From Clusia tigrina (Eukaryota; Arthropoda; Insecta; Diptera; Clusiidae): a stretch of DNA of 64,000 nt. The notes under the pieces are model-generated. The model did not search any database. It was not told the origin of the DNA and saw only the letters and a program-made list of their open reading frames with translations. The position numbers and the translations under genes were made by a program. Below are positions 32,941 to 44,846 of this stretch, in pieces. How positions within the stretch are numbered: position 1 is the stretch's first letter; every line of letters begins with the position of its first letter. The stretch lies in contig OV050030.1 of the NCBI GenBank assembly GCA_920105625.2, positions 89,623,652 through 89,687,651 of the forward strand. Reading direction: 5' to 3'.

Positions 32941-33870
32941 AATGAAATAATATATATAATTAATTTTTAAAAAAAGAAAAAAATTAAGGAAAAAGAATTG
33001 CTCTATTTACATATAAAATAATAACAGTAATATTTATATACAAAAAATTTATAATATTTTGTAATTTGTAAATTGTAAAAAGAAAATGAAAATTTCACAA
33101 ATACGGAAGATATATCTCCAGGACCAAAGTCATATTATTTGAAAAAAAGAGATCGAATTGTTAAAACTTAAGAAAATATTAAAAGTATGTTTTTGAAGAT
33201 ATGCTGTAGTTCTAACTCTCTTCTTTTATGGAAGCTACCTGTCCTTTCGTGATTTGATTTTTACGAAATTGAAACAAAAACTAATAAAGATTTTCGCATA
33301 AGTCATTCTTGTAATCGAGGATATAGAGCTCCCAGGAAAATGGCGGTGGAATCTACAGGACGATGGCGAATGTTAGTTAATCGCTGAAGCAGGACAGTTT
33401 CGATTTTTTTAGATCATTTTATCTTATATCAGAGAAAATTTTTCTCAAAATAGATTGCTTATAATTCCCTGTGCTTGCGGGCTCAACTTTTTCTACTAAA
33501 AATCTCCCCTGGTGACAATCGAAAACTTCAAGCTGTTAGATACAATAGACCTTACTCAATTCAAGCTTGAGCCAACTCTGATGATGACGATCATAGAACT
33601 TCATCTGATCCTCTCCCTATAAATTGGATTGGATCGGAGTGTAAATCGATAGCAGGATCTCCTGACGCCATTATTTGGGAGTGTGTTCTGCATAGCTAAA
33701 ACTGGTTGACAACAATAATAACCAGCTTTCCATTAACAGAAAAATCTTAAACGCCACGCAATCAGCTAAAAAAGGGTTAAGATCGGGATTGAATTTGCAT
33801 ATGACGTTTACTAACCAATCTTTTAGACCAGGCCGAAACGGAGCAGGTTATTTCTGAAGAATAGGCGCTC
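32941..33870. other. Degenerate sequence between Gypsy pol and env-like remnant
   Basis: AT-rich, no convincing coding frame. By position it should hold the start of an env gene of the upstream Gypsy element, but I cannot recognise it. Confidence 0.35.
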
Positions 33871-34510
33871 CCTTATCAAAATCTGGTAGAAGGAATGGAA
33901 TTCGCCAAGCCATCCATATATATACGAATGGAACTAGTATACGTGCTCTCGGTGCCAAAGGTGAAGCCGGATAAATATCGAATAATACTGGTGAGAAGCA
34001 CTTCGTCAGGAGGCAAACGTGTCGATGTCTTGTACAAAAGATTGCTGATGAATATTGAAGAAACTTATGGTATTACTGGCGCTTGCCTCTCTATAAACAA
34101 CCCGACAATTTTTGGAGGAGAGCCGGATAAAGAAGCTACCTGAAGAAGCAGAGGTGGCTGCTGGTGGCGATGCCAAATGCCGGTTTTAAAGAGATAATGA
34201 TGAAGTCGTCGAGATGATTAACTTAAACACTATTTTTGTAGCAAACTTCAATGGAACCGTCCGTAGCGGACGCCTACAGAGCTACTTCCTCATACAGCTA
34301 AACAATGAGACAGTGCAAATTGGCTGATGCAACATAACCAATGAGGGCCTTAAATGAAACCTGGGATATGTTCACGGCCTTAGCCTTAAAAATATCAATC
34401 GTCTCACCCAGCTTCGTGACAAATTCCATGTTTCAACGGCGATATAAGCTGCAATGTTACTCTCCCTAGCCACGGCCTGCAATATACTCTGGAAACCAAT
34501 GACCGTGAAT
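33871..34510 (+). pseudogene. Possible errantivirus env-like remnant
   Basis: The 82-codon frame 33895-34143 and following broken frames (about 34205-34500) look like an envelope-type ectodomain with several Cys/Asn-rich short segments and a hydrophobic LLSLATACNILW stretch that could be a membrane anchor. It lies downstream of a Gypsy integrase in the same orientation. The similarity is weak and I could not confirm it. Confidence 0.35.
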
Positions 34511-35306
34511 ATTAGAATCAATGGCATGCATCAGAGCATGTATGAAGCAAGACGAATCCTCTCCGAAAAAAACTAACAAAGTTCCTGCCGGGACCTCTGT
34601 CGATCTGCGGTACGCAGACATTTAAGGAGGGAGCATAGGTAAATACAGCGAATATACTGACGTAGCGTCTGAATGCTTGCACGCGTATCCGGTGCAATAC
34701 CACTGCAGCGTGGGAAAGGCACCGCGGTCAGGGAATGCTGACGCAGTTATTTTATGCTATAGAATTTATAAATTATGACTACAGTTAGTCTTAAGGAGGA
34801 CCTCGAGCTATCAATACCTAAAATTAAGCAGTAATAAATCTAAATGTAATATAAATTTGTGTTTCATTTTACATCCTTGCAGATCAACTTATTGTAAGTA
34901 TGCCCCTGTTGGTTGCGGTATATATATATATATATATATATATCATGTGAACTTCTGCCTGTCCAAAGATTTATTAGCTAAGTTATTCAATACTTCTTTA
35001 AAAAATTTTAAATTTTAACCTATGTTAGAATTGTTTAAGGATAATTTTGAATATATGGTATAATACAAAGATAATAAAAAATATTTCTCTTGTATTGTTG
35101 GGATAGTAAGAAGATTTGGTATTTACAAAATAGATTTTATTTTTTCACAATTAATTTAGTCAAATTTACTGGTGGGAATACGTGGTGAACTCAAATACAC
35201 ACGTCCGTGTGCTTGATTTCGATGCTTTGCCCTTTGACATTTAAGTTTCGATCCTCTTTCTTCTCTGATTAGGGTAACCCCCATTTACAAAATTCTTTTT
35301 ATTCCA
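34511..35306. other. No gene recognised; short TA array
   Basis: This non-coding stretch contains a short TA run (34920-34943), an AATAAA near 34832 and AT-rich sequence. It may include the 3' LTR of the degraded Gypsy element, but no terminal repeats were located. Confidence 0.4.
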
Positions 35307-35596
35307 GTAGCTCGTTTCTGTAACTCAGTAGAGAACTTCTCTACTGCTGATGACGTAGTTCTCAACCACCAAGTTTTTGTCAATCGTTGAGACTTTAGTG
35401 TTTCTATAACAAAAAAAAACTCACCAATTGAGAAATTCGTGGTGAGTTGAGAAAGAACAGTGAATGTGACAGTTTTGACATTTATTTTTGAGAAGAGTGT
35501 ATACAGCAAAGTTTTGTAAAGCACCAAATAATAAATAAACAAACAAATCAATAAGTTTAGAGACAATAGGCAAACAATTGAATATAATTGTTAAAA

Positions 35597-36701
35597 ATGA
35601 GTGAAATGCGTGTGATAATTTTTGCTATAATGTATGATAACCGAAATATGCTTCGCGTTCAACGTGGGCGGTTGCCAGATTCTGGTGATCCATTTCATAT
35701 CCCTGAGGCCCGATTCATAGAAATTTTTCGACTAAATAAAGACGCTTGCATTTATCTTTTAAAAGAAATAAGTCCTTTTATGCAAAGTGGAGTAAGAAAT
35801 ACCTTTGTTCCAAAAAATTCAAGGTTAGTAGATGCACTACATTTTTATGCAACTGGGTCATTTCTGCGGGATATTGGGCTGGATTTCGTTTGTCCTTTAA
35901 GCAAAGCCATGATATCGTGCATAATACACGAGGTAACGGATGTCATTGTGAGAAAATTAATGAACAAATATGTGAAATTTTTAATACAAGCGCAGAGGTT
36001 AGCACCATTCAGCAAAGGTATGTTGCCATAGTTTAGGTATATACAAACGTATTCACATATTAATTTGAATTTTTGCAGGTTTCATATGCGCACAACATTT
36101 CCCGGTGTTATAGGAGCCATTGACTGTTCGCATGTTAAAATCAAGAAGCGAAACAGAGATGTGGAGCACTGTTATCGTAATCGCAAAAGTTTTATTTCAA
36201 AGAATGTACAGCTGTGACTATGATTTGACAATTCTTGCTTGCCATGGTCGTTTTGGAGGCAGCACTCATGATGCTTTCCTATGGAGTAAGTTTCTTAGAA
36301 AACAAACATCAAAGTGAAATATCAAAAATATAGTTACTTGGCGATTCGGGGTATCCGTTGCAGCCATGGCTTATGACGCCGATTGGAAATCCACAATGCA
36401 CAGCTGAAATTAAATACAACGAAGCCCATATACTTGCTAGAAATTGTGTTGAAACGTATTTGCTTGCTTATCCCAAGAACGTGGACTTATGGTTACGCCT
36501 ATATTTGCTGGTTCTACAATCAACGCTTGTTGCACATTGCTTAACTTTCGAAAGAAATACAATATTGTCATGTTGCCGGATGTTGAAATTACCGCACAAA
36601 ATGTATTTGAAGAAGACAATAATCCAAACTTGTCTAATAATACTTTAGCCGAAGGTCGTAGAGCCCGGCAAATGATTATCAGAAATTATTTTTCAAATTA
36701 G
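35597..36701 (+). pseudogene. Harbinger transposase (DDE_Tnp_4), spliced, frameshifted
   Basis: The first ATG is at 35597. Exon 1 reads PDSGDPFHIPEARFIEIFRL and TFVPKNSRLVDALHFYATGS. A 61-bp intron (36018-36078, GTATGT...TTTTTGCAG) precedes FPGVIGAIDCSHVKI with the first catalytic Asp (GAC at 36122-36124). The second Asp is in LLGDSGYPL (GAT 36343-36345), and the Glu is probably in ILARNCVE (GAA 36451-36453). The end reads NVFEEDNNPNLSNNTLAEGR. At least three frameshifts (near 35980, 36225, 36460) disable it. Confidence 0.88.
36018..36078 (+). other. Intron in the Harbinger transposase
   Basis: GTATGT donor, TTTTTGCAG acceptor, 61 bp, AT-rich. Removing it joins two parts of the conserved transposase region. 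Confidence 0.75.
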
Positions 36702-36868
36702 TTCTACATCTTTTCAATTGACAATTAGAGTGTCAGCTTATGAGAGAAGAAATTGTATGAAAGTTATGTATTAAAATTTTGTTCACTACTTTGTATCTAT
36801 TCAATACAGTTAGAATGTCTACTAAACAATAAAAAATTGTAATTATAATTTTTTGAAATTTTTATTTA

Positions 36869-37452
36869 TTAATAGCTAGTAAAATTTGTTCTAACAGTTC
36901 ATTCATGCGCTGTTGTCCCTCTTTTAAATGCCGCAGCTCTTCTTTGGCGTCGGCCATGTATCTCTTCTGACTGGAAAGGCGAGCTTCAAACGCTTTTTGG
37001 CCTTCTCCAGCTCCGAATACATTGGTTCTTTCCAATGCTGCAAATTTTTGGCTCTTTTCCTCGAGTTTAGAGGGCTTTTATTTATGTTTTTAGGGCATTT
37101 TAGAGCATCTGTCGTGCTGGCAGATACCTCAATGATGTCCTCATCCAGGTACTCCGCTTCAATACACAGAACATCATCATCGGGCAACAACTATATTTTA
37201 CAATTGTTATTCAGAGAAAAATTGAGCAAATGAAGATATATTATAATTACATGAGGTGTCTCGAATCCACCCTCCACAGTTTTGCCATCGCCGTCAACAA
37301 TATTCCCCACCAAAATGAAATTAACTACTTCTTCTTCCAAACTGTCCTATGGCTTTGGTCCTGAACAGCTTGGAAGATTTCCCGTCTTATTTTGGACTAT
37401 TTTTATTGCGGAAAATTTTTGTTTTATGGACCCCTTCCAATCAATCCAACAC
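36869..37452 (-). pseudogene. Harbinger accessory protein (Myb/SANT-like), copy 2
   Basis: It is the same gene as at 16708-17260, here with its C-terminal end: after the coiled coil it ends MNELLEQILLAINK and a TAA near 36871. The intron (about 37186-37245) and the in-frame TAG in the first visible exon are shared with copy 1. An A-run shortened by one base near 36996 shifts the frame, and six bases are missing near 37063. The Myb domain's first half is absent, replaced by BEL sequence. Confidence 0.78.
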
Positions 37453-37690
37453 TAAAACGATATATTAATTATAATTAAAATTGAATATATAACCAACTAC
37501 AATAAGTACATACTCTTTTCCACTGCTCAGCACTTTTATTGGTACATTATACTGCCACAATCGTAGTTGGGTATTTGTTAGTGGGAATGTGCAGAAGTTT
37601 ATGGATTGGTCGTATCAGTGGGCCGTTTTTAATAATGAGGTCTACCACTCGGACCCGAACATCCTTTCCTCTGTATATTTTTTCAATGCG
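36906..37690 (-). repeat. BEL-tail/Harbinger chimera, copy 2
   Basis: Inverted partner of 16463-17260. Here it remains joined to longer BEL pol on one side and to a Harbinger transposase on the other. Confidence 0.9.
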
Positions 37691-37858
37691 CGCAATAGGT
37701 CATTCTTATGGTGTTGTCGTCTCTTGCCGAATTACCACAAGATCCCCAACTGGAGCATTAACATGGAGTGTCTTCCATTTTTTGCGTTTGTGTACTTCCT
37801 TTAAGTATTCGTTTTTCCAACGGTGACAAAATTCTTGAGCAATAGCTCTAATCTTATG
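37500..37858 (-). pseudogene. BEL pol C-terminal DUF5641-like region
   Basis: The minus strand encodes RWKNEYLKEVHKRKKW, APVGDLVVI and KIYRGKDVRVRVVDLIIKNG. It is the same sequence as 16463-16612 with small differences and ends just before the Harbinger accessory intron. Confidence 0.78.
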
Positions 37859-38812
37859 TCATCGATTGAACAAATTGATGGAGTCAGAAGTCATGTCGGG
37901 CTCGGCTGGAGACAATAATGGGCCACCAATTAAGAAGTGGCTGGTAGTAGGTGCTGTCACGTCGGATGGGTCGGATGAACTGGTACTTAAGGGACGGGAG
38001 TTCATACATGCTTCGATCCTGGACAGAACAGTTGCAAACTCCTCAAATGTGTATTGGTTATGGTCCGATATACGTCGGTAGTGCATTTTAAAAACCTTGC
38101 CCGCCGTTTCCCATAGACCGCCCGTATGTGGAGCTGAAAAAAATGCCACGAAAGGTCTTGACAGCAGTACTGTGTCAGAATCATAGAGGTTGATTGAGCC
38201 AAAAAATGTTCGGCTTCATGGTGGGGGATACCAGCGGCTCCAGCAAAATTGGTGCCATTGTCTGGGTACACGCGACTGGGACAACCTCTTCGTGAGGTAA
38301 AGCGAGCGAACACAACTAGAAACGCAACAGTAGAGAGGTAACTCGCCGGTTCTAGATGGACCGAGCGTGTAGCGAAGCAAGCGAAGACGCAGGCGTAGCC
38401 TTTGGTGAGTCTAGTATAATGGCCCTTGAAGGTCTTCAGATTGAAAGATCCTGCGAAGCCAACTCCACAGTGGGTGTATGGTCTGGATAAGGTCGTGCGC
38501 TCAACGGTTAGCGCAGCCATTATTTGTTGGAATGTTCTACGTTTATCGATGTTGCACTTTTTAAAGCTTTCGCTCATGGGATCCGGAAATCTTGACGTAG
38601 AAGGCGAAGCATGAGCTGATTTCCGCCATGTAGAGTAAGTTCGTGGATGAATTGCACAAGCAAGCGTGATAATTGACAATTGTACGGTAAGATAACTGGG
38701 CGTCTTTTATTGTAGGTGAATCCAGTTGCGGAAGATAAGCAACCGTTAGCTCGAAGAAGGCCTTAGGAATCTTTAAACGGCGAAAGATTGCGTAGGTTAC
38801 TCCGTTTGCCAA
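37859..38812 (-). pseudogene. BEL integrase, catalytic Asp lost
   Basis: The frame 38679-38002 reads CGVGFAGSFNLKTFKGH, where the family has GVDF-type first catalytic Asp; here it is Gly. The second Asp is kept in VYPDNGTNFAGA. The adjoining frame 38149-37859 has HTGGLWETAGKVFK with the Glu and SRIEACMNSRPL. The start is fragmented (38812-38561). An integrase inserts the cDNA copy into the genome. Confidence 0.85.
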
Positions 38813-39049
38813 GAGGCTGTTCGTTGATTAGTGCATCGTATTCCTTTGAATAGTGCCGTAGCTGTGTCAATTCAATCCATCGTGTCATGGCCTGAGTTAT
38901 TTCAGGGCCAGACAATTCTTTTGAAATGAAGGTATGGCTGGGATTGAGAATGCGGGCCCGATACCTGAGAATATATTCGAGGACCGTGGTAACGACGAGA
39001 AACGGTCCAGGAAGTCTATTTCAGATATTGCTTGAGATTTAATTGCCCT

Positions 39050-40163
39050 TTTTTCCTAGGTTGCTTCCACTTCGGTTACCATTTGTGAAAGGCAATGCGC
39101 TTTTCCAGAACTAGCCAAGATGGGCCGTGCCACCATAACTCACATTGAGACAGTTCGTATGCGTATTTGCTCCGAGTGGCGACATCACCGGGATTCGAAT
39201 GAGAATCAACGTGAGCCCAGTTGTCAGTACCAACTTTATCTTCGATAAGTGAGACGCGATTTGCAACGATTGTTGCCCATGTACGAGCCGGTTTCTTAAG
39301 CCGGGCGAGAACAATTGTCGAATCTGTCCAGAAGTGCGTTGTATAGGATGGGACAGGAAGCTGTATCAATACCGTTTCCGATAGATTCGCTGCCAGAACA
39401 GCACCATAAAGTTCCAAACGTGGTAGAGAAACTGACTTTACTGGAGCCACCTTTGATTTGGCGGTCAGAAGGTGACAGGTAAAAATAGGAGTCCTTGACT
39501 GCTAATGACTGGACCTGAAAGAAAAACACGTCAGTATTGGCATTCCATCTAATACCTAGAGTTTTAGCCATGCTCCTATCAGTTAATGTTAAGAAACTTT
39601 CATTAAGAAGGTTGTCAGCCGATATTCCTTGAAGGGTCTCGCGGGAGACTTTCTTAACTCAAAGCACCCTCCTCAAGAATATTTTTGATGTCGTCACGAG
39701 CATGAACTACCGATGCAACCGAATGAGCACCCGTTAAGACATTATCTACGTACATATTTTCACGCAAGATTTGAGCTCCCATTGAAAACCGGTGGTGTTC
39801 ATCAAACGCCAATTGGTGGAGAGTACGTATAGCGAGGTAAGGTGCACAGTTAATTCCAAAAGTTACTGTCCTCAATTCGAAGTACTGTAAATTCTGATTT
39901 GGAGTTTTTTCGAAAGATTAACCGCTGATAGGCTGTCTGATTGGGTTTAACTAAAACTTGACGATACATCTTCTGAATATCGGCGTTAAATACAATTTTA
40001 TACAACAATTAAGAATATCAATAGTTAAATCCTGTTGTAGCAGAGGGCCGACATGTAGAAGATCGTTTAAGCTACGACAGCTCGATGATAAAGAAGACGC
40101 GATAAATACTACACGCAGCTTCGTGGTGGTGCTGTCAGGTTTGATGACCGCATGATGGGTCAT
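39050..40163 (-). pseudogene. BEL reverse transcriptase and RNase H, active site altered
   Basis: Frames give HHAVIKPDSTTTKLRVVFIA and SLNDLLHVGP (40163-39951), then TVTFGINCAPYLAIRTLHQL and MYVDNVLTGAHS (39875-39654). The catalytic box is YVDN where BEL elements have YVDD. RNase H-like parts follow at 39450-39076 ([38 protein letters not shown]). Several shifts. Confidence 0.85.
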
Positions 40164-40319
40164 ATTTTTTTTTTATCATAAGGTAGAAAAATGAAATGAA
40201 GAAAATCAACATTAATTTCGAAGAGAACTTAAGTGTACGATATTTTTGCTATTCCGTCTTTAGCCAACAAAACTAAACTCGATGGTATGCCCACGTGAGC
40301 ACACGGATGTGTTTCAAAT

Positions 40320-40560
40320 TCCGATGTGAAAGCTGCTCAATTGAATGAAAACGACGAAATATTGCGCTACCAAATTGGCCGATACATCAGCTACCAAATT
40401 GGCCGATACATCAGCTGTCTGGCATATCTTTACTTTCCAAATTCATGAACGGAACCCAGCAGTTATAGATTTATCCGTCCATCTTGAAAACAGCCAGCGC
40501 ATATTTTTCCAGTGCTGTAGGGAGAAAAGTTTCAGATCAAACAAAATTATGGATGTATGG
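40320..40560 (+). pseudogene. Helitron Rep/helicase linker scrap with 24-bp tandem duplication
   Basis: It encodes NENDEILRYQIGRYIS, HERNPAVIDLSVHLENSQRI, homologous to 14492-14660. A 24-bp unit (GCTACCAAATTGGCCGATAC then ATCA) occurs twice, at 40366-40389 and 40390-40413, duplicating YQIGRYIS in frame. Confidence 0.8.
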
Positions 40561-41046
<486 letters not shown>

Positions 41047-41124
41047 TACATATACTCGTACATATACAATTTTTGTGAGGGATGGTATTGAGTGCAAATT
41101 CCATAGCAAATCAGTTTGTGAAGG

Positions 41125-41960
41125 TCAGATTGAGTATTTGTTTTTAAGTATTGACAATGGGGTTGCCGTGAATAGTTCCCTCTCGAATTGACCCGCCTGG
41201 TCGGAGGTGATGGTGAGTTGCGTGCCGAAAGTGCAGATCCAACTGTGGAAGAACGCTCGTGCGCCGGTCACAGCTCGAATGTCCGGGAGTGGGACCGCCA
41301 CTGGCCATCGGGAAAAGCGGTCGATGGTGGTCAGGCAGTGCGACAGTCCTCTCACCAGCGGTAGCTTGATGAGGTCAACATGAACGTGGCAGAACCTGTC
41401 ATCTCTCTTCCCGAAGCTTTGCAACTCGTCGCGATTGTGGCGATGGACATTCGCGCGTCGGCTTTGTTGGCATTCACGGGCCCAGCGGAGCGCGTCCTTG
41501 CGCATGCTTGGCCAGAAGTATTTCGCCACCAGACTTTTCGCAGTTGCTCGACCACTCGGTTGGGATGATCCGTGTACAAGGCCAAACGCCGCTCGACGCA
41601 GGTTGGGTGGCAAATAGGGCCGTGTCGCCCCATCGGTTACCAGACAATAGATCTCGCTGTCGTTGAAAGCGAGGCGATCCAGTTGGATACGCGGCTTCTC
41701 CAGCAGGTGAGGCAGCTCTACGTCAGAGGCTTGCTCCAGGCTGATAGTGGCTTCGTCGAGGATGGAAGGCATCGAGACCGTCCAGGTTCGCGAAGTGCGT
41801 CTGCCACAACGTTTCCCCCACGGGAACGTACACAAATCGTGCGTTGAATTGGAGGACGTAGTCCAGGTGCCGGCTCTGCCTCGGCGTTTCCTTGTCCGAG
41901 CGTTGGTGTGCGGCGAAGGCGAGCGGCTTGTGGTCCATTTCCATCTTCTTTTTTTATATT
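41125..41960 (-). pseudogene. CsRn1-like Gypsy pol fragment: RNase H end and integrase
   Basis: The 41944-41723 frame gives DHKPLAFAAHQRSDKETPRQ and RHLDYVLQFNARFVYV; the 41835-41125 frame gives the zinc region HGSSQPSGRATAKSL, ARECQQSRRANVHRH and an integrase core with HVDLIKLPLV and [10 protein letters not shown]. The HPSGRATA-like zinc region and the GC-rich codon use set it apart from the neighbouring AT-rich elements and suggest the CsRn1 clade. Truncated at both ends. Confidence 0.82.
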
Positions 41961-44330
41961 CCCCTTTTTATATTTGGTATTTCATCGACTCTTTTCTCAC
42001 TGGCGTATATACAAACAAAGTTACAAACTAATTACATATTTAGCTACGCTTCTTACAAATACGGTCCTCTGCAATTGTTGGTCCTGGTAACGCCCGTCCT
42101 GTGAGAGTGAAGTCCCTCGATGAACTCTGCATACCCCTCCCTTCTTTCTGGATCGGTACGTACAAAGATGTTATAGGTTGGCGATCTGGTTTGCCATTCA
42201 AACTTTGCTTTTAGTGGCCTTCTTCTTTCCATTTATATAGCGTGCCCCACGGCTTTATGTGGTACTGCCTCTGCTTATAATATTCAACTTGTAAAAAACA
42301 TTTGGAATACATGAGAGATTACAATACTCCTTCTTACTTTGCAGCAATGCGTTTTATGGTGGAAGTGTTTCTCTTGAGCTTCCTCATAATGGTATTTCAT
42401 GGTTTGGCTTTGATGTGGAGACAATCGGTATTTCTCTGAGACACACATTTAATGACGTAATTTGTGTACTCTGATCGGTAACCAGTCTCTGTGTCCTCTT
42501 GTATTAAATCATATTTCATATGTAAATCACATTTCATATGTTCATACTCTAGATTGGACATATACTTCAATGAAGCAATTAACTTCCGTGAGCCAAATTT
42601 CTTCTGCTTATTATATTTGGTGGTGATTTCAGTCACCCACCTTAAGCTTTTACCCATCTTCAACTTATCCAAAATCGATTCTGTTGAGATTGTGATACAC
42701 TGGGTGGACATTGTACTATAAAATTGTCCAATTCAAAACATGACTCCGCAAGGAAACTTGTTTATTTTTCGTTGCTTGTCAATAACTCATCCACAACGCG
42801 TTCAAATGCTGCGGCCATATCCCGTTTCGCAAAATTAAAATTACATCCGTCGCCATTCATCCCCAATCTAATATGTTGGCATCCTTGGGGTCACAAACCT
42901 TAGATAACTGCCAAAAATCTCTGTTTGTCAAAAACGCATCTTTCCGAATACTACGTTGGTCTTTTAGTCCGCACCGTCTTCCGATATACGCTGTTCCCGG
43001 AACTTCCTGCTTTGCTTCACATCATCAGAGCTATATAGAGAACACCTATAATAATTTTCTTAATTTTCTAGTATACATTTTAGTTTGATATTTCTTCTAT
43101 GTTTAATTTTTGCCGAACATTTCATAAGTCAATTTAATAAATGAATTTCAAAATTATATAATATTTAAATAAATACACTATATGTACTATATATACTCTT
43201 GGGTATAATTTTCCAATTTAGTATGATTTTTCTTTTTTTTTTTATTATAACACTTATTTCATTATTAAGTTAGATTTTAAATAATTAATTTTTGTAACTC
43301 TAATTATTTTCTAAACTACTTTTGTTTCTAATGTGAACTTTGCACAGATTATAATTTTTTAATTTATAACTTTTCTTAAACATACGCTATTCCTGAATAT
43401 ATTAAAAAAACAATATTTCTATAACATGCTTATTCTATAATTGAATGCTATATCATTCAATTTGCATCCACTCGTCTTTTCTCTTTACATTATCGGATTC
43501 GCTACCGTATCCTAGAGGAAAAGAGGACTGGACTATGTGTTATATTTTCCATCCAATATAGGGCATCAGTTTTGATTTGATTAATTTTTCGTCCTCTTTT
43601 TCAACACGTGAGTTATCACTCATTTCAGTTTTGAACCAATTCATTGGTCCTCCGACTAAAACCAGATTATATAAAATAATCCCGTCAAAACTTTGTCCAT
43701 TGCATGACTATATCTTTCATCGCATACAATTACTTTTTATTTAAATTTACTTCTAGCCTGATATGTATATATCCATTAACGATTCTATTTTCCATCCTGT
43801 AATTAGCTTGTATATGAATACATACATACAGTCAAGGTGCTTTAAATTACCTAGAATTAATTGCTTATTTTCCCAATCAACCTATACATTTTTTTTTATA
43901 TCCCGACATATACATTTATTCAAATTTCCATACGCTAATTTCCTAATCAATAAACAGTTAAAACCTATGTATATCTACATATTGCCTGCTGCAGTATCTG
44001 CAAATTCCTAATTCCTAATCATATGTCCCTACATACTTACTTATATGGCCATACCCATTCCTATAACTAGAATACTTACTTCTTTAAATATTCCCTCGTA
44101 CATTCATTCTGTACATTATACAGTTACATACATATATATTTACTTCACCAACGGTGCCGGCGTTGAAGTTAAGTTTTATATTACTTACCCACGACTGTCT
44201 TACTATTTTATTTTATTTTTTAAATACGTGCAATGAACCCGTTTATTATTATTTATTTATTTTTTTTTATTATTATTATTTTATTATTTTATTTAAGTTA
44301 CTTCAACGATGAAGAATTATTTGTCCAAAC
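41961..44330. other. AT-rich region with unassigned open stretches
   Basis: No transposon domain or RNA gene is recognised. The minus strand has a 104-codon open frame (42711-42397, MSTQCITISTESILDKLKMG) and just upstream short open stretches (about 42990-42670, including LKDQRSIRKDAFLTNRDFWQ and DMAAAFERVVDELLTSNEK). I cannot assign them. The rest is AT-rich with T tracts. Confidence 0.4.
42397..42711 (-). CDS. Unassigned 104-codon open frame
   Basis: It begins MSTQCITISTESILDK and is Lys/Tyr-rich, with no recognised domain, signal peptide or membrane segment. A region of open stretches lies upstream on the same strand. It could be a gag- or env-like remnant, or chance. Confidence 0.2.
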   Translation of the reverse strand: MSTQCITISTESILDKLKMGKSLRWVTEITTKYNKQKKFGSRKLIASLKYMSNLEYEHMKCDLHMKYDLIQEDTETGYRSEYTNYVIKCVSQRNTDCLHIKAKP

Positions 44331-44375
44331 TTGGACAGTTATAACGCCACCACCATAAAATTTGAAACTTAAGTT

Positions 44376-44846
44376 TTATATGTAGATATCAATATCCTTT
44401 AAAAAGTCGGTGATTATTTTGAAGGCGTGGTCTTCTTTAGCCTGGATTAGGGTTCTTAGAGAGTTGAATTGTATAAGTGCTTGGAAAGAATTTCTTGGCA
44501 AATTATATTTAGTACAATGAAAGATGATGTGTTCTGGGTCTTCAGGGCATTGGCAAACTTCGCAGTTTCCATCTTCAATTACTCTTAGTTTCTTCAGCGT
44601 CTTGTTACAGAAAGCGTGTCCTGATAGGATGCGGTTAATTTGCTTGACTTCTTTAGGATTCAAGTTCTTATTTTTTTTAAACCAAGGATTTTTCAGAATA
44701 TCGGGAAACAGTTCTCCATACTTCGTGCCTTTTTCAGAAATTAGATTGACATATTCCCTTTTCCATTGTTGTTGGATTTCATGCTGTATCTTGTTTATTG
44801 CATCTTGGAGTGGCCATGGGCCTGCATTTTTGGCCATGACCTGCAT
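44376..44846 (-). pseudogene. I-clade ORF2 C-terminus with zinc finger
   Basis: It follows RNase H after the tandem duplication and reads LSGHAFCNKTLKKL, CEVCQCPEDPEHIIFHC and ends KDIDIYI. The CCHC finger is characteristic of I and R1 ORF2 tails. Confidence 0.85.

Larger units (their letters stand above)
35307..37452 (+). mobile_element. Harbinger (PIF/Harbinger) DNA transposon, right end not found
   Basis: The left end shares GTAGCTCGTTTCTGTAA with 5760-5776 and has a CAGTAGAGAA/TTCTCTACTG inverted repeat (35326-35346). Inside are a plus-strand transposase and a convergent minus-strand Myb/SANT-like accessory gene, the standard two-gene content. No inverted copy of the left end is seen on the right, where BEL sequence takes over. 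Confidence 0.75.
37500..40163 (-). mobile_element. BEL/Pao element, pol region
   Basis: From 40163 leftward the minus strand carries RT, RNase H, integrase and the C-terminal DUF5641-like part. Gag, protease and LTRs are absent. The right edge at about 40163 is followed by a Helitron scrap; the left edge fuses with the Harbinger accessory gene. Confidence 0.85.

Noticed and set aside
33871..34510. A host membrane protein gene
   Set aside because: The frames are broken and lie downstream of a Gypsy integrase in the same orientation, so an env-like remnant is the simpler, though weak, reading.
35285..35566. 93-codon minus-strand frame at the Harbinger left end
   Set aside because: No similarity, low-complexity hydrophobic content, and it overlaps the terminal palindromes; judged to be chance.
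36286..36333. A second intron in the Harbinger transposase (GTAAGT...ATATAG)
   Set aside because: Splicing it would put the following LLGDSGYPL in the wrong phase, and the family normally has coding sequence linking these motifs; frameshifts explain it better.
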